Positions 52,241 through 62,804 of a stretch of 64,000 nucleotides of DNA are shown piece by piece. The position numbers were made by a program, and so were the translations under genes. A model generated the notes under the pieces. That model searched no databases. It had not been told where the DNA came from and was given only the letters and a program-made list of their open reading frames with translations. This stretch comes from Blastococcus tunisiensis (GTDB lineage: Bacteria > Actinomycetota > Actinomycetes > Mycobacteriales > Geodermatophilaceae): assembly GCF_900112815.1 (NCBI RefSeq), contig NZ_FOND01000004.1, positions 248,001 through 312,000 of the forward strand, written 5' to 3'. Every line of letters starts with the position of its first letter. The stretch's first letter is position 1.

Positions 52241-52945
52241 GTGGCCACGTTCGTGCTGGTCCACGGCGCCTGGGGTGGCGCCCATGGGTTCCGGCACGTC
52301 CGGAGGGCACTGCGGGAGGCCGGGCACGAGGTGTTCACGCCCAGCCTCACCGGGATCGGTGAACGGGTGCACCTGGCCAGCCCGCAGGTCGGCCTGACCA
52401 CGCATGTCACCGACGTCGTCAACACGGTGCTCTACGAGGACCTCACCGAGGTCGTGCTCCTCGGGTTCTCGTACGGGGGCATGGTGGTCAGCGGAGCGGT
52501 GGACCACATCGGGGATCGCGTGGCGGCCCTGGTCCTCCTCGACGCGTTCCTCCCCGCGGACGGGGACACCGTCCACGGCCTCCTCGGGCGGACGGTCGCC
52601 GACACCGCGGCGCCGGGCCGGCCCTGGCTGGTCGACGGACCCGTGCGGGCCTACGACGATCCGGCCGAAGCGGCGTTCTCCGTCCCGCGGCGGACTCCGC
52701 AGCCGGTGCGGTGCTTCACCGAGCCGGTCCAGCTGCCTCGGCCGCTGGAGGACTTCCCGTTCTCCCGCACCTACGTACGGGCCACGGAGCCCGACCCAGA
52801 GGCAATCGGGAACGCGGCCTTCGACGCCGCGGCGGTCCGGGCCCGGACGTCCCCGGCGTGGCGCTACATCGAGCTGGCGACGACGCACCTCGTCGCGCAG
52901 AACCGTCCGGCCGATCTGGCGCGCCTGCTGCTGGAACTGACCTGA
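52241..52945 (+). CDS. Alpha/beta-fold hydrolase (EstC-like)
   Basis: A 234-residue hydrolase beginning FVLVHGAWGGAHGFRHV (oxyanion HG motif). The nucleophile elbow is LGFSYGGMV, and ELATTHLVAQNRP carries the catalytic His. The overall style matches the small esterase/salicylate-esterase-like group (methyl-jasmonate esterase fold). GTG 52241 is 7 bp after the DUF349 stop. It meets miaB tail to tail with no spacer; the two stop codons abut in TGATCA. Substrate unknown. Confidence 0.85.
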   Translation: MATFVLVHGAWGGAHGFRHVRRALREAGHEVFTPSLTGIGERVHLASPQVGLTTHVTDVVNTVLYEDLTEVVLLGFSYGGMVVSGAVDHIGDRVAALVLLDAFLPADGDTVHGLLGRTVADTAAPGRPWLVDGPVRAYDDPAEAAFSVPRRTPQPVRCFTEPVQLPRPLEDFPFSRTYVRATEPDPEAIGNAAFDAAAVRARTSPAWRYIELATTHLVAQNRPADLARLLLELT

Positions 52946-54427
52946 TCAGCAGCCGCTGACGGGTACCAGCGGCTCCGGGGGCGTGCCGATGCGCGGCATG
53001 CCCAGCAGGACGCCCGGCGTGGTGGGACGCGTGCCGGCCTCGCTCGCGTCGCCGGCGCGGGTGCGCCGGTGGGACAGCGGCGCACCGTCGGCGACGAGGA
53101 AGTGCGGCTTCGCGTCGGTCACGACCGTCTCGACGACGTCGCCGGGACGCACGCCCTCGGCCGCGGTGAAGTGGACCAGGCGCCCGTCGCGGGCCCGGCC
53201 GGAGAGCCGGCCGGTGGCCGCATCCTTGCTCCCCTCCCCCGCCGCGACGAGCAGCTCGACGCGGCGGCCGAGCTGTGCCCGGTTCTCCGCCCAGCTGATC
53301 TCCTCCTGCAGCGCGGTCAGCCGCAGGTAGCGCTCCTGGACGACCCCCTTCGGGAGCTGCCCGTCCATCTCCGCGGCCGGCGTCCCGGGGCGCTTGGAGT
53401 ACTGGAAGGTGAAGGCGCCGGCGAACCGGGCCTGCGCCACGACGTCCAGGGTGTGCTGGAAGTCCGCCTCGGTCTCGCCGGGGAAGCCCACGATGATGTC
53501 GGTGGTGATCGCCGCATCCGGCATGGCCGCCCGCACCCGGTCGATGATCCCGAGGTAGCGCTCCTGCCGGTAGCCGCGGCGCATCCGGCGCAGCACGTCG
53601 TCGGAGCCGGACTGCAGCGGCATGTGCAGCTGGTGGCACACCGCGGGCGTCCCGGCCATCGCGTCGATGACGTCGTCGGTGAACTCGCGCGGGTGCGGGC
53701 TGGTGAACCGCACCCGCTCCAGCCCCTCGATCGCCCCCGTGGCCCGCAGCAGGTCGGCGAAGGCGCCGCGGTCGCGGAACTCCACGCCGTAGGCGTTCAC
53801 GTTCTGCCCGAGCAGGGTCACCTCGAGCACGCCCTGGTCCACCAGCGCCTGCACCTCGGCCAGGATGTCGCCGGGACGGCGGTCCTTCTCCTTGCCGCGC
53901 AGCGCCGGGACGATGCAGAACGTGCAGGTGTTGTTGCAGCCCACGCTGATCGACACCCAGCCGGAGTGGGCGGAGTCCCGCTTGGCCGGCAGGGTCGAGG
54001 GGAACACCTCGAGGGACTCGGCGATCTCCACCTGTGCCTCGGCGTTGTGCCGCGCCCGGTCCAGCAGCGCGGGCAGGGAGCCGACGTTGTGCGTGCCGAA
54101 GACGACGTCCACCCAGGGCGCGCGCCGGACGATCTCGCCGCGGTCCTTCTGCGCCAGGCAGCCGCCGACGGCGATCTGCATGCCGGGGCGGGCGTCCTTG
54201 ACCGGCCGCAGGTGCCCGAGGTTGCCGTAGAGCCGGTTGTCCGCGTTCTCCCGCACCGCGCAGGTGTTGAGGACGACGACGTCGGCGTCGCCGTCCTCGG
54301 GCGCCGCGGCGTAGCCGGCCTGCTCGAGGAGGCCGGAGAGCCGTTCGGAGTCGTGGACGTTCATCTGGCACCCGTAGGTGCGCACCCGGTAGGTGCGCGG
54401 CGCGGGGGCCTCGGTTGCGCTGCTCAT
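52946..54427 (-). CDS. miaB: tRNA-2-methylthio-N6-dimethylallyladenosine synthase
   Basis: A 493-residue methylthiotransferase. The UPF0004 domain starts [16 protein letters not shown], the radical-SAM cluster is CNNTCTFC (CX3CX2C) and a TRAM domain follows near residues 375-450. It adds a methylthio group to i6A37 made by MiaA. The tail after the TRAM domain is longer than usual. Start ATG 54427. It is divergent from gluA. Confidence 0.94.
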   Translation of the reverse strand: MSSATEAPAPRTYRVRTYGCQMNVHDSERLSGLLEQAGYAAAPEDGDADVVVLNTCAVRENADNRLYGNLGHLRPVKDARPGMQIAVGGCLAQKDRGEIVRRAPWVDVVFGTHNVGSLPALLDRARHNAEAQVEIAESLEVFPSTLPAKRDSAHSGWVSISVGCNNTCTFCIVPALRGKEKDRRPGDILAEVQALVDQGVLEVTLLGQNVNAYGVEFRDRGAFADLLRATGAIEGLERVRFTSPHPREFTDDVIDAMAGTPAVCHQLHMPLQSGSDDVLRRMRRGYRQERYLGIIDRVRAAMPDAAITTDIIVGFPGETEADFQHTLDVVAQARFAGAFTFQYSKRPGTPAAEMDGQLPKGVVQERYLRLTALQEEISWAENRAQLGRRVELLVAAGEGSKDAATGRLSGRARDGRLVHFTAAEGVRPGDVVETVVTDAKPHFLVADGAPLSHRRTRAGDASEAGTRPTTPGVLLGMPRIGTPPEPLVPVSGC

Positions 54428-54561
54428 GACACGTCAGAGGGTACGGCGAGCCTTCGCCGCCTCCTGGAGGTCTTGCTTCCGCGCGGTCACCGCCCGCTTC
54501 GTTACTCCTTCGTGATCGCGACGGTCACTCACTGTGGCGCCTGACCCCTAGTGTTCCGGGA

Positions 54562-55317
54562 GTGACCAGCCGTCCGAACGGAGAACCCCTCGTCCGCCTG
54601 TCCGGCGTCAACAAGTGGTTCGGCGAACTGCACGTGCTGCAGGACATCGACCTGGACATCGCCCGCGGGGAGGTCGTCGTCGTCATCGGCCCCTCGGGGT
54701 CGGGCAAGTCGACGCTGTGCCGCGCGATCAACCGGCTCGAGCCGATCGAGAAGGGCGAGATCTCGATCGACGGCGAGCGCCTGCCCGACGAGGGCAAGGA
54801 CCTCGCCCGCCTGCGCGCCGACGTGGGCATGGTGTTCCAGAGCTTCAACCTCTTCGCGCACAAGACCATCCTCGAGAACGTCACCCTCGGCCCGGTCAAG
54901 GTGCGCAAGAAGCCCAAGGCGGACGCGGACAAGCGGGCGCGCGAGCTCCTCGACCGGGTGGGCGTCAGCGCCCAGGTGGACAAGTACCCCGCGCAGCTCT
55001 CCGGCGGACAGCAGCAGCGCGTCGCGATCGCGCGGGCGCTGGCGATGGAGCCCAAGGTGATGCTCTTCGACGAGCCGACCTCGGCGCTGGACCCCGAGAT
55101 GATCAACGAGGTCCTCGACGTCATGGTCGGCCTGGCGAAGGACGGCATGACGATGGTCGTGGTGACGCACGAGATGGGCTTCGCCCGCCGGGCGGCCAAC
55201 CGCGTCGTGTTCATGGACGAGGGCCGCATCGTCGAGACCGCCGAGCCCGAGACCTTCTTCACCGCCCCGAAGTCGGAGCGGGCCAAGGACTTCCTGTCCA
55301 AGATCCTCACCCACTGA
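54562..55317 (+). CDS. gluA: Glutamate-type ABC transporter ATP-binding protein
   Basis: A 251-residue polar amino-acid ATPase. Walker A is GPSGSGKST, the Q-loop is [12 protein letters not shown], the signature is [15 protein letters not shown] and Walker B is [15 protein letters not shown]. The gene order ATPase, binding protein, two permeases is that of corynebacterial gluABCD, also placed next to miaB-recA in relatives. It powers glutamate/aspartate import. GTG 54562 is the start. A possible -10 TAGTGT lies just upstream. Confidence 0.9.
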   Translation: MTSRPNGEPLVRLSGVNKWFGELHVLQDIDLDIARGEVVVVIGPSGSGKSTLCRAINRLEPIEKGEISIDGERLPDEGKDLARLRADVGMVFQSFNLFAHKTILENVTLGPVKVRKKPKADADKRARELLDRVGVSAQVDKYPAQLSGGQQQRVAIARALAMEPKVMLFDEPTSALDPEMINEVLDVMVGLAKDGMTMVVVTHEMGFARRAANRVVFMDEGRIVETAEPETFFTAPKSERAKDFLSKILTH

Positions 55318-55351
55318 TCGCACGAAGACCGTCAAGCGAGAGGACCCCTCC

Positions 55352-56242
55352 ATGAGTTTCCGTCGCGGCGCCCTGGCCGCCACCCTGACCACCACCGCCC
55401 TCGTCCTGTCCGCGTGCGGCGGTGACGACGGCGGGGACGCCCCCGAGCCCGACGTCGCCGAGGCCCCCGAGTTCGAGGCCGGCACCACCATGGCCGAGAT
55501 CGCCGAACGCGGCTCGATCACCGTCGGCACCAAGTACGACCAGCCCGGCTTCGGCCTGGAGACCCTGGACGGGGAGCTCGAGGGCTTCGACGTCGAGGTC
55601 GCCAAGATCATCGCCGCCGAGCTCGGCATCGCGCCCGAGGACATCCAGTGGGAGCAGACCCCCTCGGCCGTCCGCGAGGAGGTCATCGAGGGCGGCGAGG
55701 TCGACATGGTCGTCGCGACGTACACGATCAACGACGAGCGCGCGGAGCGGATCACCTTCGCCGGGCCCTACTACGAGGCCGGGCAGCAGATCATGGTCGC
55801 GGCGGACAACGACGAGATCACCGGTCCGGAGTCCTTCACCGAGAACCCAGAGCTGAAGGTCTGCTCGGTCACCGGCTCGACCCCGGCGGACCAGATCGAG
55901 CAGTACCTGGCGAACCCGTCCAGCCAGCTGGTCCTGTTCGACGAGTACTCGCAGTGCGCCGACTCGCTGTCCAACGGCCAGGTCGACGCCGTCACGACCG
56001 ACAACGTGATCCTGCTGGGCTTCGTCTCGGAGTCCGACGGCGAGTTCAAGCTCGTCGGCGAGCAGTTCACCGAGGAGCCGTACGGCATCGGCATCGAGAA
56101 GGGCGACGTCGCCTTCTGCGAGTTCATCAACGAGACGCTGGCCGACAACGAGGAGGCCTACGTGGCGGCCTGGGAGGCCACCGCGGGCCAGATCGAGGGC
56201 ACGCAGACGCCGGAGCTCCCCGAGCCCGCCGAGTGCGTCTGA
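55352..56242 (+). CDS. gluB: Glutamate-type ABC transporter substrate-binding lipoprotein
   Basis: A 296-residue type-2 periplasmic binding protein. The signal peptide ends at lipobox VLSAC (Cys22), with an acidic linker. ERGSITVGTKYDQPGFGLE and FDVEVAKIIAAELGI are the first-lobe motifs of polar amino-acid binders, and ERITFAGPYYEAGQQIMV follows. It captures glutamate or a related acid at the cell surface for GluCD. It lies 34 bp after gluA. Confidence 0.9.
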   Translation: MSFRRGALAATLTTTALVLSACGGDDGGDAPEPDVAEAPEFEAGTTMAEIAERGSITVGTKYDQPGFGLETLDGELEGFDVEVAKIIAAELGIAPEDIQWEQTPSAVREEVIEGGEVDMVVATYTINDERAERITFAGPYYEAGQQIMVAADNDEITGPESFTENPELKVCSVTGSTPADQIEQYLANPSSQLVLFDEYSQCADSLSNGQVDAVTTDNVILLGFVSESDGEFKLVGEQFTEEPYGIGIEKGDVAFCEFINETLADNEEAYVAAWEATAGQIEGTQTPELPEPAECV

Positions 56243-56346
56243 TCCCTGCTGTCGGACCGCGACCGGTCGGCCACGTCGGCCGGCCGGTCGTGGTCGGCCG
56301 CAGGCGGCACCGCACACACCGACACCGCTGGCACTGAGGGGGGCAC

Positions 56347-56997
56347 GTGGGCCCGGTCCTGGAGAACCTCGACCTGTACGTCGACGGCTTCCTGACGTCG
56401 CTGAGCATCATCGTCGTGGCGATGGTGGGATCCCTGCTACTGGGCCTGCTCATCGCGGCCTGCCGCGTCTCCCCGGTCCCACCGCTGCGCGCCTTCGGGA
56501 CGTTCTGGGTGTCGACCTTCCGCAACACCCCGCTGTCGGTGGTGCTGTTCTTCTGCGCCTTCGGCCTGCCCGAGCTGGGGATCAACCGGACCTTCTACTT
56601 CTTCGGCGTCCTCGGGCTCATCCTCTACACGTCGGCGTTCGTCTGCGAGGCGGTGCGGTCGGGCATCAACTCGGTGTCCGCCGGACAGGCGGAGGCGGCC
56701 CGCTCGATCGGCCTGAACTTCACCCAGGGCCTGCGCTACGTCGTCCTGCCGCAGGCGCTGCGGACGGTGGTGCCCCCGCTGGGCAGCGTCATCATCGCCA
56801 TGTTCAAGAACTCCGCCGTGGTCGGCGCCTTCGGCGTCGGCGGCGACCTGTGGAGCACCGGCCAGACGCTGACCAGCGCCCGCGGCTACGAGACGCTGCC
56901 GATCTTCATCGGCGTGGCGATCGGGTTCCTGCTCATCACGCTGCCGGCCGGCGCGGTCCTGCAGGTCATCGAGCGGAAGGTGGCGATCGCGCGATGA
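56347..56997 (+). CDS. gluC: Glutamate-type ABC transporter permease 1
   Basis: A 216-residue permease of the HisMQ family with about five membrane helices. STFRNTPLSVVLFF near residue 58 and the EAA-type loop QAEAARSIGLNFTQGLRYVVLPQALR are present. It starts at GTG 56347, about 100 bp after gluB with nothing recognisable between. It overlaps gluD by ATGA, consistent with a permease heterodimer. Confidence 0.9.
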   Translation: MGPVLENLDLYVDGFLTSLSIIVVAMVGSLLLGLLIAACRVSPVPPLRAFGTFWVSTFRNTPLSVVLFFCAFGLPELGINRTFYFFGVLGLILYTSAFVCEAVRSGINSVSAGQAEAARSIGLNFTQGLRYVVLPQALRTVVPPLGSVIIAMFKNSAVVGAFGVGGDLWSTGQTLTSARGYETLPIFIGVAIGFLLITLPAGAVLQVIERKVAIAR

Positions 56998-57896
56998 GCC
57001 AGCAGGACACCGTGCTCTACGACGCACAGGGACCGAAGGCCCGTCGCCGGACGAGGATCGGTACCGCGATCGCGGTGCTGGTCCTCATCGCGCTCGCCGT
57101 CGTCGTGGTGCTGCGCCTGGCCGAGCGGGACCAGTTCTCCATGGAGCTGTGGGGCCCCCTCATCAACCCGGGCAACGAGAACTTCGAACTCGTCTGGGAG
57201 GTCATCGGCGAGGGCATCGTCAACACCCTCAAGGCGGCGATCGTCGCGATGACGCTGTCGGTGGTGATCGGCACGCTGATCGCCGTCGCCCGGCTGTCGC
57301 TGGGCCGGTTCGCGCGGATCCCGCTGATCGGGTTCGTCGAGCTCTTCCGCGGCCTGCCGGTCGTCATCCTGGTGTACCTGAGCGTCCGGGCGCTGCCGGA
57401 CGTGGGCGTCGACCTCAGCGACTGGCCGGGCGGCCAGGTGTTCTGGGGCCTCATCATCGGCCTGACCGCCTACAACATGGTGATCTTCGCGGAGGTCGTC
57501 CGTGCGGGGATCGCGTCGCTGCCGCGCGGGCAGCGGGAGGCGGCGCTCGCGACCGGCCTCACCAACGGGCAGACCATGCGGATCGTGCTGCTGCCGCAGG
57601 CGTTCCGCATCATGCTGCCGGCGATCATCAGCCAGCTGGTGGTCGTGCTGAAGGACACCTCGCTGGTGGTCTTCGTGGCCAACTTCGACGAACTGCTCAG
57701 CCAGGGCGAGAGCATCATCCGCAACCTGGGCAACCCGATCCAGACCTTCACCGTCATCGCGCTGCTCTACATCGCGATCAACTACCTGCTCGGGCGGCTG
57801 GCGCAGTACATCCAGCGCCGTCAGGGCCGGGCGTCGACGCGGGCCGCCGAGACGACCGACGCAGGACCGAACGTGCCGGTCGGCGGGGGCGCCTGA
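56994..57896 (+). CDS. gluD: Glutamate-type ABC transporter permease 2
   Basis: A 300-residue HisMQ-family permease. A basic N-terminal extension precedes a first helix, then FVELFRGLPVVILVY and the EAA loop REAALATGLTNGQTMRIVLLPQAFR. KDTSLVVFVANFDELLS is the C-terminal family motif. It completes the four-gene transporter. The N-terminal extra ~80 residues with an additional helix is typical of GluD compared with GluC. Confidence 0.9.
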   Translation: MSQQDTVLYDAQGPKARRRTRIGTAIAVLVLIALAVVVVLRLAERDQFSMELWGPLINPGNENFELVWEVIGEGIVNTLKAAIVAMTLSVVIGTLIAVARLSLGRFARIPLIGFVELFRGLPVVILVYLSVRALPDVGVDLSDWPGGQVFWGLIIGLTAYNMVIFAEVVRAGIASLPRGQREAALATGLTNGQTMRIVLLPQAFRIMLPAIISQLVVVLKDTSLVVFVANFDELLSQGESIIRNLGNPIQTFTVIALLYIAINYLLGRLAQYIQRRQGRASTRAAETTDAGPNVPVGGGA

Positions 57897-57914
57897 CCCG
57901 TCCAGGGAGATCCT

Positions 57915-58745
57915 GTGACGGGGTCGATCTGCGCACCCGCCCCATCCGCCCCAGGCACGGCGCGCCGCGTACGACACGCCGGGCGCCCGGCGGCGAGACT
58001 GGGTTCCACCATGGAGACGATGCACGCCGCCGGACGGCGCACCCTGCCGCCCGTCCCCCGCTCGACCGGCCGGCCGGCCACCCCCCGCGTCGTGCGGGCG
58101 GACGAGGGCGACCCGGACACGCCGACCGAACGCTTCGTCGTCGACCTGTCGACCGGCGAGCAGCGGGCGGTCGAGGCGGCGGAGCGGGACCGGCCGACCG
58201 CGCCGAACCGGCCGGCGGAGCGGAGCCGGCCTGCGGAGCGGGACCGGCCTGCGGAGCGGGACCGGCCGGCGGAGGCGGCGAAGCCGGACCTGCCGGCGGA
58301 GGTGGTGGGCGAGGCCGCCGCAGGTGTGCCCGCGGGGGCCCGGACGGCGACGGCCAGGCGGTCGGGACGGCGCCCGGCGTCGGCCGCCGATCAGCGTGAG
58401 CTCGACCTCGCCCAGCAGCTCGTCGCCCGCCTGCGGGCGGGCGCTGCCGACTTCGCCGCCGCCGCCGGCGCGGAGTCCGCCGTCGTACGGGAGGCGGTGC
58501 CGCCGGCCCGGCACCGCCGCGCCCGGTGCCGGGTGGTGCTCCGCTACGCCGACGGGCGGGAGGTCGACGTCACCTTCCTCGGCTCTGCCGGTGCCCCGGG
58601 CACGCCGTCCCGGCACGGGTTCGACCGGCAGATCCGGCGCTGGCTGGCGTCCGGGCAGCGGCGGGACGGTGCGTGGCTGGTCACCGACCCCGACGCCCCC
58701 GACGGCCTGGCGATCGACCTGGGCGCCTGGGTCCGCGCCGCCTGA
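57915..58745 (+). CDS. Hypothetical protein with RPAERD repeats
   Basis: A 276-residue protein if started at GTG 57915, which has AGGGAGA 5 bp upstream. ATG 58011 (244 residues) is the alternative. The N-terminal half is disordered with an 18-bp-unit repeat (RPAERS/RPAERD, 58209-58274). The C-terminal half looks folded (QRELDLAQQLVARL, CRVVLRYADGREVDVTFLG, DGLAIDLGAWVRAA). No family is recognised. It follows gluD by 18 bp, so it may be cotranscribed. Confidence 0.6.
   Translation: MTGSICAPAPSAPGTARRVRHAGRPAARLGSTMETMHAAGRRTLPPVPRSTGRPATPRVVRADEGDPDTPTERFVVDLSTGEQRAVEAAERDRPTAPNRPAERSRPAERDRPAERDRPAEAAKPDLPAEVVGEAAAGVPAGARTATARRSGRRPASAADQRELDLAQQLVARLRAGAADFAAAAGAESAVVREAVPPARHRRARCRVVLRYADGREVDVTFLGSAGAPGTPSRHGFDRQIRRWLASGQRRDGAWLVTDPDAPDGLAIDLGAWVRAA
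58209..58274 (+). repeat. 18-bp tandem repeat, about 3.7 units
   Basis: Codes for RPAERS, RPAERD, RPAERD, RPAE. Units 2 and 3 are identical in DNA. In frame within the hypothetical gene. Confidence 0.8.
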
Positions 58746-58990
58746 GAGCGGCAGCCGCGGTCCGGCGCCGTCGCCGCACCGGCTCCGGGACGGATTCGTC
58801 GGCTCCCGGGTTTCCCTCTGCCCGAGGATGAGCCACGATGGCGGTGTCGCTACCGGTCCGGCGAACAACGTCGCGAACCGAAGGCTTGCGCCCAGCGCAG
58901 AAACACCGGGGAGCCGCTGATGTCCCGCAGCACGGGAATCCTCCGACGGGGCACCGTGTGCACCCGGCCGGCCGCATCGGCGGGCGCAGC
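58746..58990 (+). other. Untranslated leader of ctaD with possible RNA structure
   Basis: A 245-bp region before ctaD. From about 58830 it departs from local style, with more A and several short hairpins (GCCA-CGA-TGGC, TGCGC-CCA-GCGCA) and unpaired purine runs such as GAACCGAAGG and AGAAACACCGGGGAGCC. The in-frame extension of ctaD across it has no homology I recognise. A structured leader or regulatory RNA is possible; no known riboswitch consensus was matched with confidence. Confidence 0.35.
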
Positions 58991-60751
58991 ATGACCGCCA
59001 TCGCGCCGCAGCCGATCATCAGCCGGCCCAGTCCCGCGCACACGCCGGCCAAGGGTTCCCGGCTCACGCACCTGCTGCGGACGACCGATCACAAGACGAT
59101 CGGTCTGATGTACCTGACCACGTCGTTCGCGTTCTTCATCGCGGGCGGCCTCATGGCCATGCTGATGCGGGCGGAGCTCGCCCAGCCGGAGCTGCAGTTT
59201 CTGTCGCCGGAGCAGTACAACCAGCTGTTCACCATGCACGGCACGGTCATGCTGCTGATGTTCGCGACGCCGCTGTTCTTCGCCTTCGGCAACCTGATCA
59301 TGCCGCTGCAGATCGGCGCCCCCGACGTCGCCTTCCCGCGGCTGAACGCCTTCTCCTTCTGGCTGTTCCTCTTCGGCAGCCTCATCGCGGTGTCGGGCTT
59401 CCTCACACCGGGCGGTCCCCCGGACTTCGGCTGGACGGCCTACACGCCGCTGTCCAACGGGGTGAACACCCCCGGACCGGGCGGGAACCTCTGGATCGGC
59501 GGGCTGGCCGTCAGCGGTCTCGGGACGATCCTCGGTGGCGTCAACTTCATCACCACGATCGCCTGCCTGCGTGCACCCGGGATGACCATGTTCCGGATGC
59601 CGATCTTCGTCTGGAACGCGCTGATCACCAGCCTGCTGGTGCTGCTGGTCTTCCCGATCCTCACGGCTGCGCTGTTCGCGCTGCTGGCCGACCGCAATCT
59701 CGGGTCGCTGATCTACTCGGAGGAGAACGGGGGCGCCATGCTGTGGCAGCACCTGTTCTGGTTCTTCGGCCACCCCGAGGTCTACATCATCGCGCTGCCG
59801 TTCTTCGGCATCGTCACCGAGATCATCCCGGTGTTCAGCCGCAAGCCGCTGTTCGGCTACAAGGGCATGATCGGCGCCACCCTGGCCATCGGCTTCCTCT
59901 CGCTGGCCGTATGGGCGCACCACATGTTCGCCACCGGCGCGGTGCTGCTGCCCTTCTTCGCCTTCCTCACCTACCTGATCGCCGTGCCGACCGGGCTGAA
60001 GTTCTTCAACTGGATCGGCACCATGTGGCGCGGCCAGCTGACCTTCGAGACCCCGATGCTGTGGTCGATCGGCTTCATGGTCACCTTCCTGCTCGGCGGC
60101 CTGACCGGTGTCCTGCTGGCCAGCCCGCCGCTGGACTGGCACGTGCACGACTCCTACTTCGTCGTCGCGCACTTCCACTACGTCGTGTTCGGCACCGTGG
60201 TCTTCGCCGCCAACGCCGGCATCGCCTTCTGGTTCCCGAAGATGTGCGGCCGGATGCTCGACGAGAAGCTGGGCAAGCTGCAGTTCTGGATGACCTTCAT
60301 CGGCTTCCACGGCACGTTCCTCATCCAGCACTGGCTGGGCAACGAGGGCATGCCGCGGCGGTACGTCGACTACCTGCCGACCGACACGTTCACCACGCTG
60401 AACATGGTCTCGACCATCTTCTCGTTCGTGCTCGGCGCCTCCATCATCCCGTTCCTGTACAACGTCCGTCGCTCCTGGAAGTACGGCCAGCTGGCCGTGC
60501 GCGACGACCCGTGGGGCCACGGGAACTCGCTGGAGTGGGCCACGTCCTCGCCGCCGCCCCGGCACAACTTCGTCGAGATCCCGCGGATCCGCTCGGAGCG
60601 CCCGGCCTTCGAGGCGCACTACCCGCACCTCGTCGACCGGCTCCAGGCGGAGGCCCACGCGGGCCGGTCGCACGAGCCCTACATGGACCACTCGATCACC
60701 GGGGACGACCGGGGACCGCGGCAGGGACCGCGGGACCCCGACCCCACCTGA
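58991..60751 (+). CDS. ctaD: Cytochrome c oxidase (aa3-type) subunit I
   Basis: A 586-residue haem-copper oxidase subunit with twelve predicted helices. It shows [15 protein letters not shown] (haem a ligand His), [14 protein letters not shown] (CuB His and the cross-linked Tyr), [10 protein letters not shown] (CuB His pair) and [15 protein letters not shown] (haem ligands). It reduces oxygen with electrons from the actinobacterial bcc complex. ATG 58991 (MTAIAPQPI) is preferred over upstream in-frame starts. Subunits II and III are not adjacent, as usual in actinobacteria. Confidence 0.94.
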   Translation: MTAIAPQPIISRPSPAHTPAKGSRLTHLLRTTDHKTIGLMYLTTSFAFFIAGGLMAMLMRAELAQPELQFLSPEQYNQLFTMHGTVMLLMFATPLFFAFGNLIMPLQIGAPDVAFPRLNAFSFWLFLFGSLIAVSGFLTPGGPPDFGWTAYTPLSNGVNTPGPGGNLWIGGLAVSGLGTILGGVNFITTIACLRAPGMTMFRMPIFVWNALITSLLVLLVFPILTAALFALLADRNLGSLIYSEENGGAMLWQHLFWFFGHPEVYIIALPFFGIVTEIIPVFSRKPLFGYKGMIGATLAIGFLSLAVWAHHMFATGAVLLPFFAFLTYLIAVPTGLKFFNWIGTMWRGQLTFETPMLWSIGFMVTFLLGGLTGVLLASPPLDWHVHDSYFVVAHFHYVVFGTVVFAANAGIAFWFPKMCGRMLDEKLGKLQFWMTFIGFHGTFLIQHWLGNEGMPRRYVDYLPTDTFTTLNMVSTIFSFVLGASIIPFLYNVRRSWKYGQLAVRDDPWGHGNSLEWATSSPPPRHNFVEIPRIRSERPAFEAHYPHLVDRLQAEAHAGRSHEPYMDHSITGDDRGPRQGPRDPDPT

Positions 60752-60865
60752 TCAGGCCTCGTCCGGAGGCTCGCGCCGAGCGTGCGAGGCGCGAGAAGGG
60801 CGGGTCCTTCTCCTGCCCCCACCGCTCACGAGCTCGCGGCGGGACCCCGCAGGGGGCGGGTCGAC

Positions 60866-60908
60866 ACCGGAGAGGCCCAGGACCGTCGTGGTCCTGGGCC
60901 TCTCCGGT
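60866..60908. terminator. Hairpin terminator between ctaD and recX
   Basis: A perfect 19-bp stem (60866-60884 with 60890-60908) and a 5-nt GTCGT loop. It lies between convergent genes. Confidence 0.8.
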
Positions 60909-60940
60909 TCAGCGGTCCGGACCCAGCCGCCCGCCGTCGC

Positions 60941-61588
60941 TCAGGGCAGCAGGGTGTCCTCGTCGAGGTCGTCGAAGTCGGGATCGGCTGCCTCGTCGGC
61001 ACCGGCGTCGTCGAGGACCTCGCGCACCACCGCGGCCGCCATCCCGCCGCTGTAGCCCTTGCGGGCCAGCATGCCCATGAGCCGGCGGGTGGCCGTGGCC
61101 CGGTCGAGCCGGCTCATCGCCGTGGCCCGCCGCTCCACGAGCCGGCGGGCGGACGCGCGCTCGTCCTCGTCGTCGACCGCACTGACAGCCTCGGCGGCCA
61201 CGTCCGGGTCGACCCCCTTGGCGCGCAACTCCTGGCTCAGTGCCCTCCGGGCCAGCCCCCGGCCCGCCTGCCGGGAGGTGACCCAGGCGCGGGAGAACGC
61301 TGCGTCGTCGATCAGCCCGACCTCGGTGAACCGGTCGAGCACCGCACCGGCCGCGTCCTCGGGCACGCCCCGCTGATCGAGCAGGTCGGCGAGCTGCTGC
61401 CGGGTCTTCGGCGCCCCGGTGAGCGCCCGCAGGCAGATGCCGCGGGCCACCGACTCGGGGTCGCTCATCTCCTCGTCCGGGCCAGGGTCGACGTCCGGGT
61501 TCAGGGGATCGTCGACCCGGGCTCCGGGCCGCCGCGCGCCCGGGCGGACGCCCGGGCCGCGGCGGCGGGTGGAGGGGAAGCCGGACAT
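60941..61588 (-). CDS. recX: Regulatory protein RecX
   Basis: A 215-residue RecX. Three helical repeats are seen in ALTGAPKTRQQLADLLDQRG, VGLIDDAAFSRAWVTSR and QELRAKGVDPDVAAEAVSAV. RecX limits RecA filament growth. The ATG at 61588 lies 8 bp after the recA stop, so the two are cotranscribed. The basic N-terminal ~40 residues before MSDPESVARG are a disordered extension; ATG 61468 would give a shorter canonical form. Confidence 0.9.
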   Translation of the reverse strand: MSGFPSTRRRGPGVRPGARRPGARVDDPLNPDVDPGPDEEMSDPESVARGICLRALTGAPKTRQQLADLLDQRGVPEDAAGAVLDRFTEVGLIDDAAFSRAWVTSRQAGRGLARRALSQELRAKGVDPDVAAEAVSAVDDEDERASARRLVERRATAMSRLDRATATRRLMGMLARKGYSGGMAAAVVREVLDDAGADEAADPDFDDLDEDTLLP

Positions 61589-61596
61589 GCGCCGAC

Positions 61597-62631
61597 TCAG
61601 AAGTCGGTGGGAGCGGCGTCCACGGGGGCGTCGAGCGTGGGACCGATCCCCAGCTTCTCCTTGATCCGCTTCTCGATCTCGTCGGCGAGGTCGGGGTTGT
61701 CCTTGAGGAAGTTGCGGGCGTTCTCCTTGCCCTGACCGAGCTGGTCGCCCTCGTAGGTGTACCAAGCGCCGGACTTCTTCACCATGCCCTGCTCGACACC
61801 CACGTCGATGAGCCCCCCCTCGCGGCTGAAGCCCTGGCCCCAGAGGATGTCCAGCTCCGCCTGCTTGAACGGTGCGGCGACCTTGTTCTTGACCACCTTG
61901 ACCCGCGTACGGCTGCCGACCGCGTCGGTGCCCTGCTTCAGGGTCTCGATGCGGCGGACGTCGAGCCGGACCGACGAGTAGAACTTCAGCGCCCGACCAC
62001 CCGTGGTGACCTCGGGCGAGCCGTAGACCACGCCGACCTTCTCGCGCAGCTGGTTGATGAAGATCGCCGTCGTCCCGGAGTTGCTGAGCGCGCCGGTGAT
62101 CTTGCGCAGGGCCTGGCTCATCAGCCGGGCCTGCAGACCCACGTGGCTGTCGCCCATCTCGCCCTCGATCTCCGCGCGCGGCACCAGGGCGGCCACCGAG
62201 TCGATGACGATGATGTCCAGCGCGCCGGAGCGGATCAGCATGTCGGCGATCTCGAGGGCCTGCTCACCGGTGTCGGGCTGGCTGACCAGCAGCGCGTCGG
62301 TGTCGACCCCGATGGCGCGGGCGTACTCCGGGTCCAGGGCGTGCTCGGCGTCGACGAAGGCGGCGATGCCCCCGGCGGCCTGCGCATTGGCCACCGCGTG
62401 CAGCGCGACCGTCGTCTTGCCGGAGGACTCCGGGCCGTAGACCTCGACGACGCGGCCGCGCGGCAGACCGCCGATGCCGAGCGCGATGTCGAGGGCGATC
62501 GAGCCGGTCGGGATGACCTTCATGGCCACCTCGGGGCTGTCGCCCAGGCGCATGACCGAGCCCTTGCCGAACTGCTTGTCGATCTGGGCGAGGGCCATGT
62601 CGAGGGCCTTGTCGCGGTCGAGAGTTGCCAT
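61597..62631 (-). CDS. recA: Recombinase A
   Basis: A 344-residue RecA with no intein. Walker A is [12 protein letters not shown]-type [11 protein letters not shown] is Walker B and loop-2 ([19 protein letters not shown]) is intact. It catalyses strand exchange and promotes LexA self-cleavage. A LexA box lies 120 bp upstream. It is followed by recX, the normal bacterial arrangement. Confidence 0.97.
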   Translation of the reverse strand: MATLDRDKALDMALAQIDKQFGKGSVMRLGDSPEVAMKVIPTGSIALDIALGIGGLPRGRVVEVYGPESSGKTTVALHAVANAQAAGGIAAFVDAEHALDPEYARAIGVDTDALLVSQPDTGEQALEIADMLIRSGALDIIVIDSVAALVPRAEIEGEMGDSHVGLQARLMSQALRKITGALSNSGTTAIFINQLREKVGVVYGSPEVTTGGRALKFYSSVRLDVRRIETLKQGTDAVGSRTRVKVVKNKVAAPFKQAELDILWGQGFSREGGLIDVGVEQGMVKKSGAWYTYEGDQLGQGKENARNFLKDNPDLADEIEKRIKEKLGIGPTLDAPVDAAPTDF

Positions 62632-62750
62632 GGTGGATCACCTTCGGTTCGCAGAAGCGGGTCGAGCCGACGCTAGGACGAGGCACCGACAATTCGTGGT
62701 GACCGAGCGGTTCTGTGGAGAGACGACCGGCCTGTGGACGCCACTGTAGG

Positions 62751-62766
62751 GCGAACACCTGTTCGA
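62751..62766. promoter_or_regulatory. LexA (SOS) box of recA
   Basis: GCGAACACCTGTTCGA matches TCGAAC-N4-GTTCGA at 11 of 12 fixed bases and lies upstream of recA, downstream of the DUF3046 gene. Confidence 0.85.
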
Positions 62767-62804
62767 TCGCCAGGTCGACACGCCGGCGTCCCCGCCGCCG
62801 GGCC

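Noticed and set aside
58830-58925. c-di-AMP (ydaO), SAM or cobalamin riboswitch ahead of ctaD
   Set aside because: I could not align the conserved core elements of these classes to the leader, so only a generic structured-leader note is kept.
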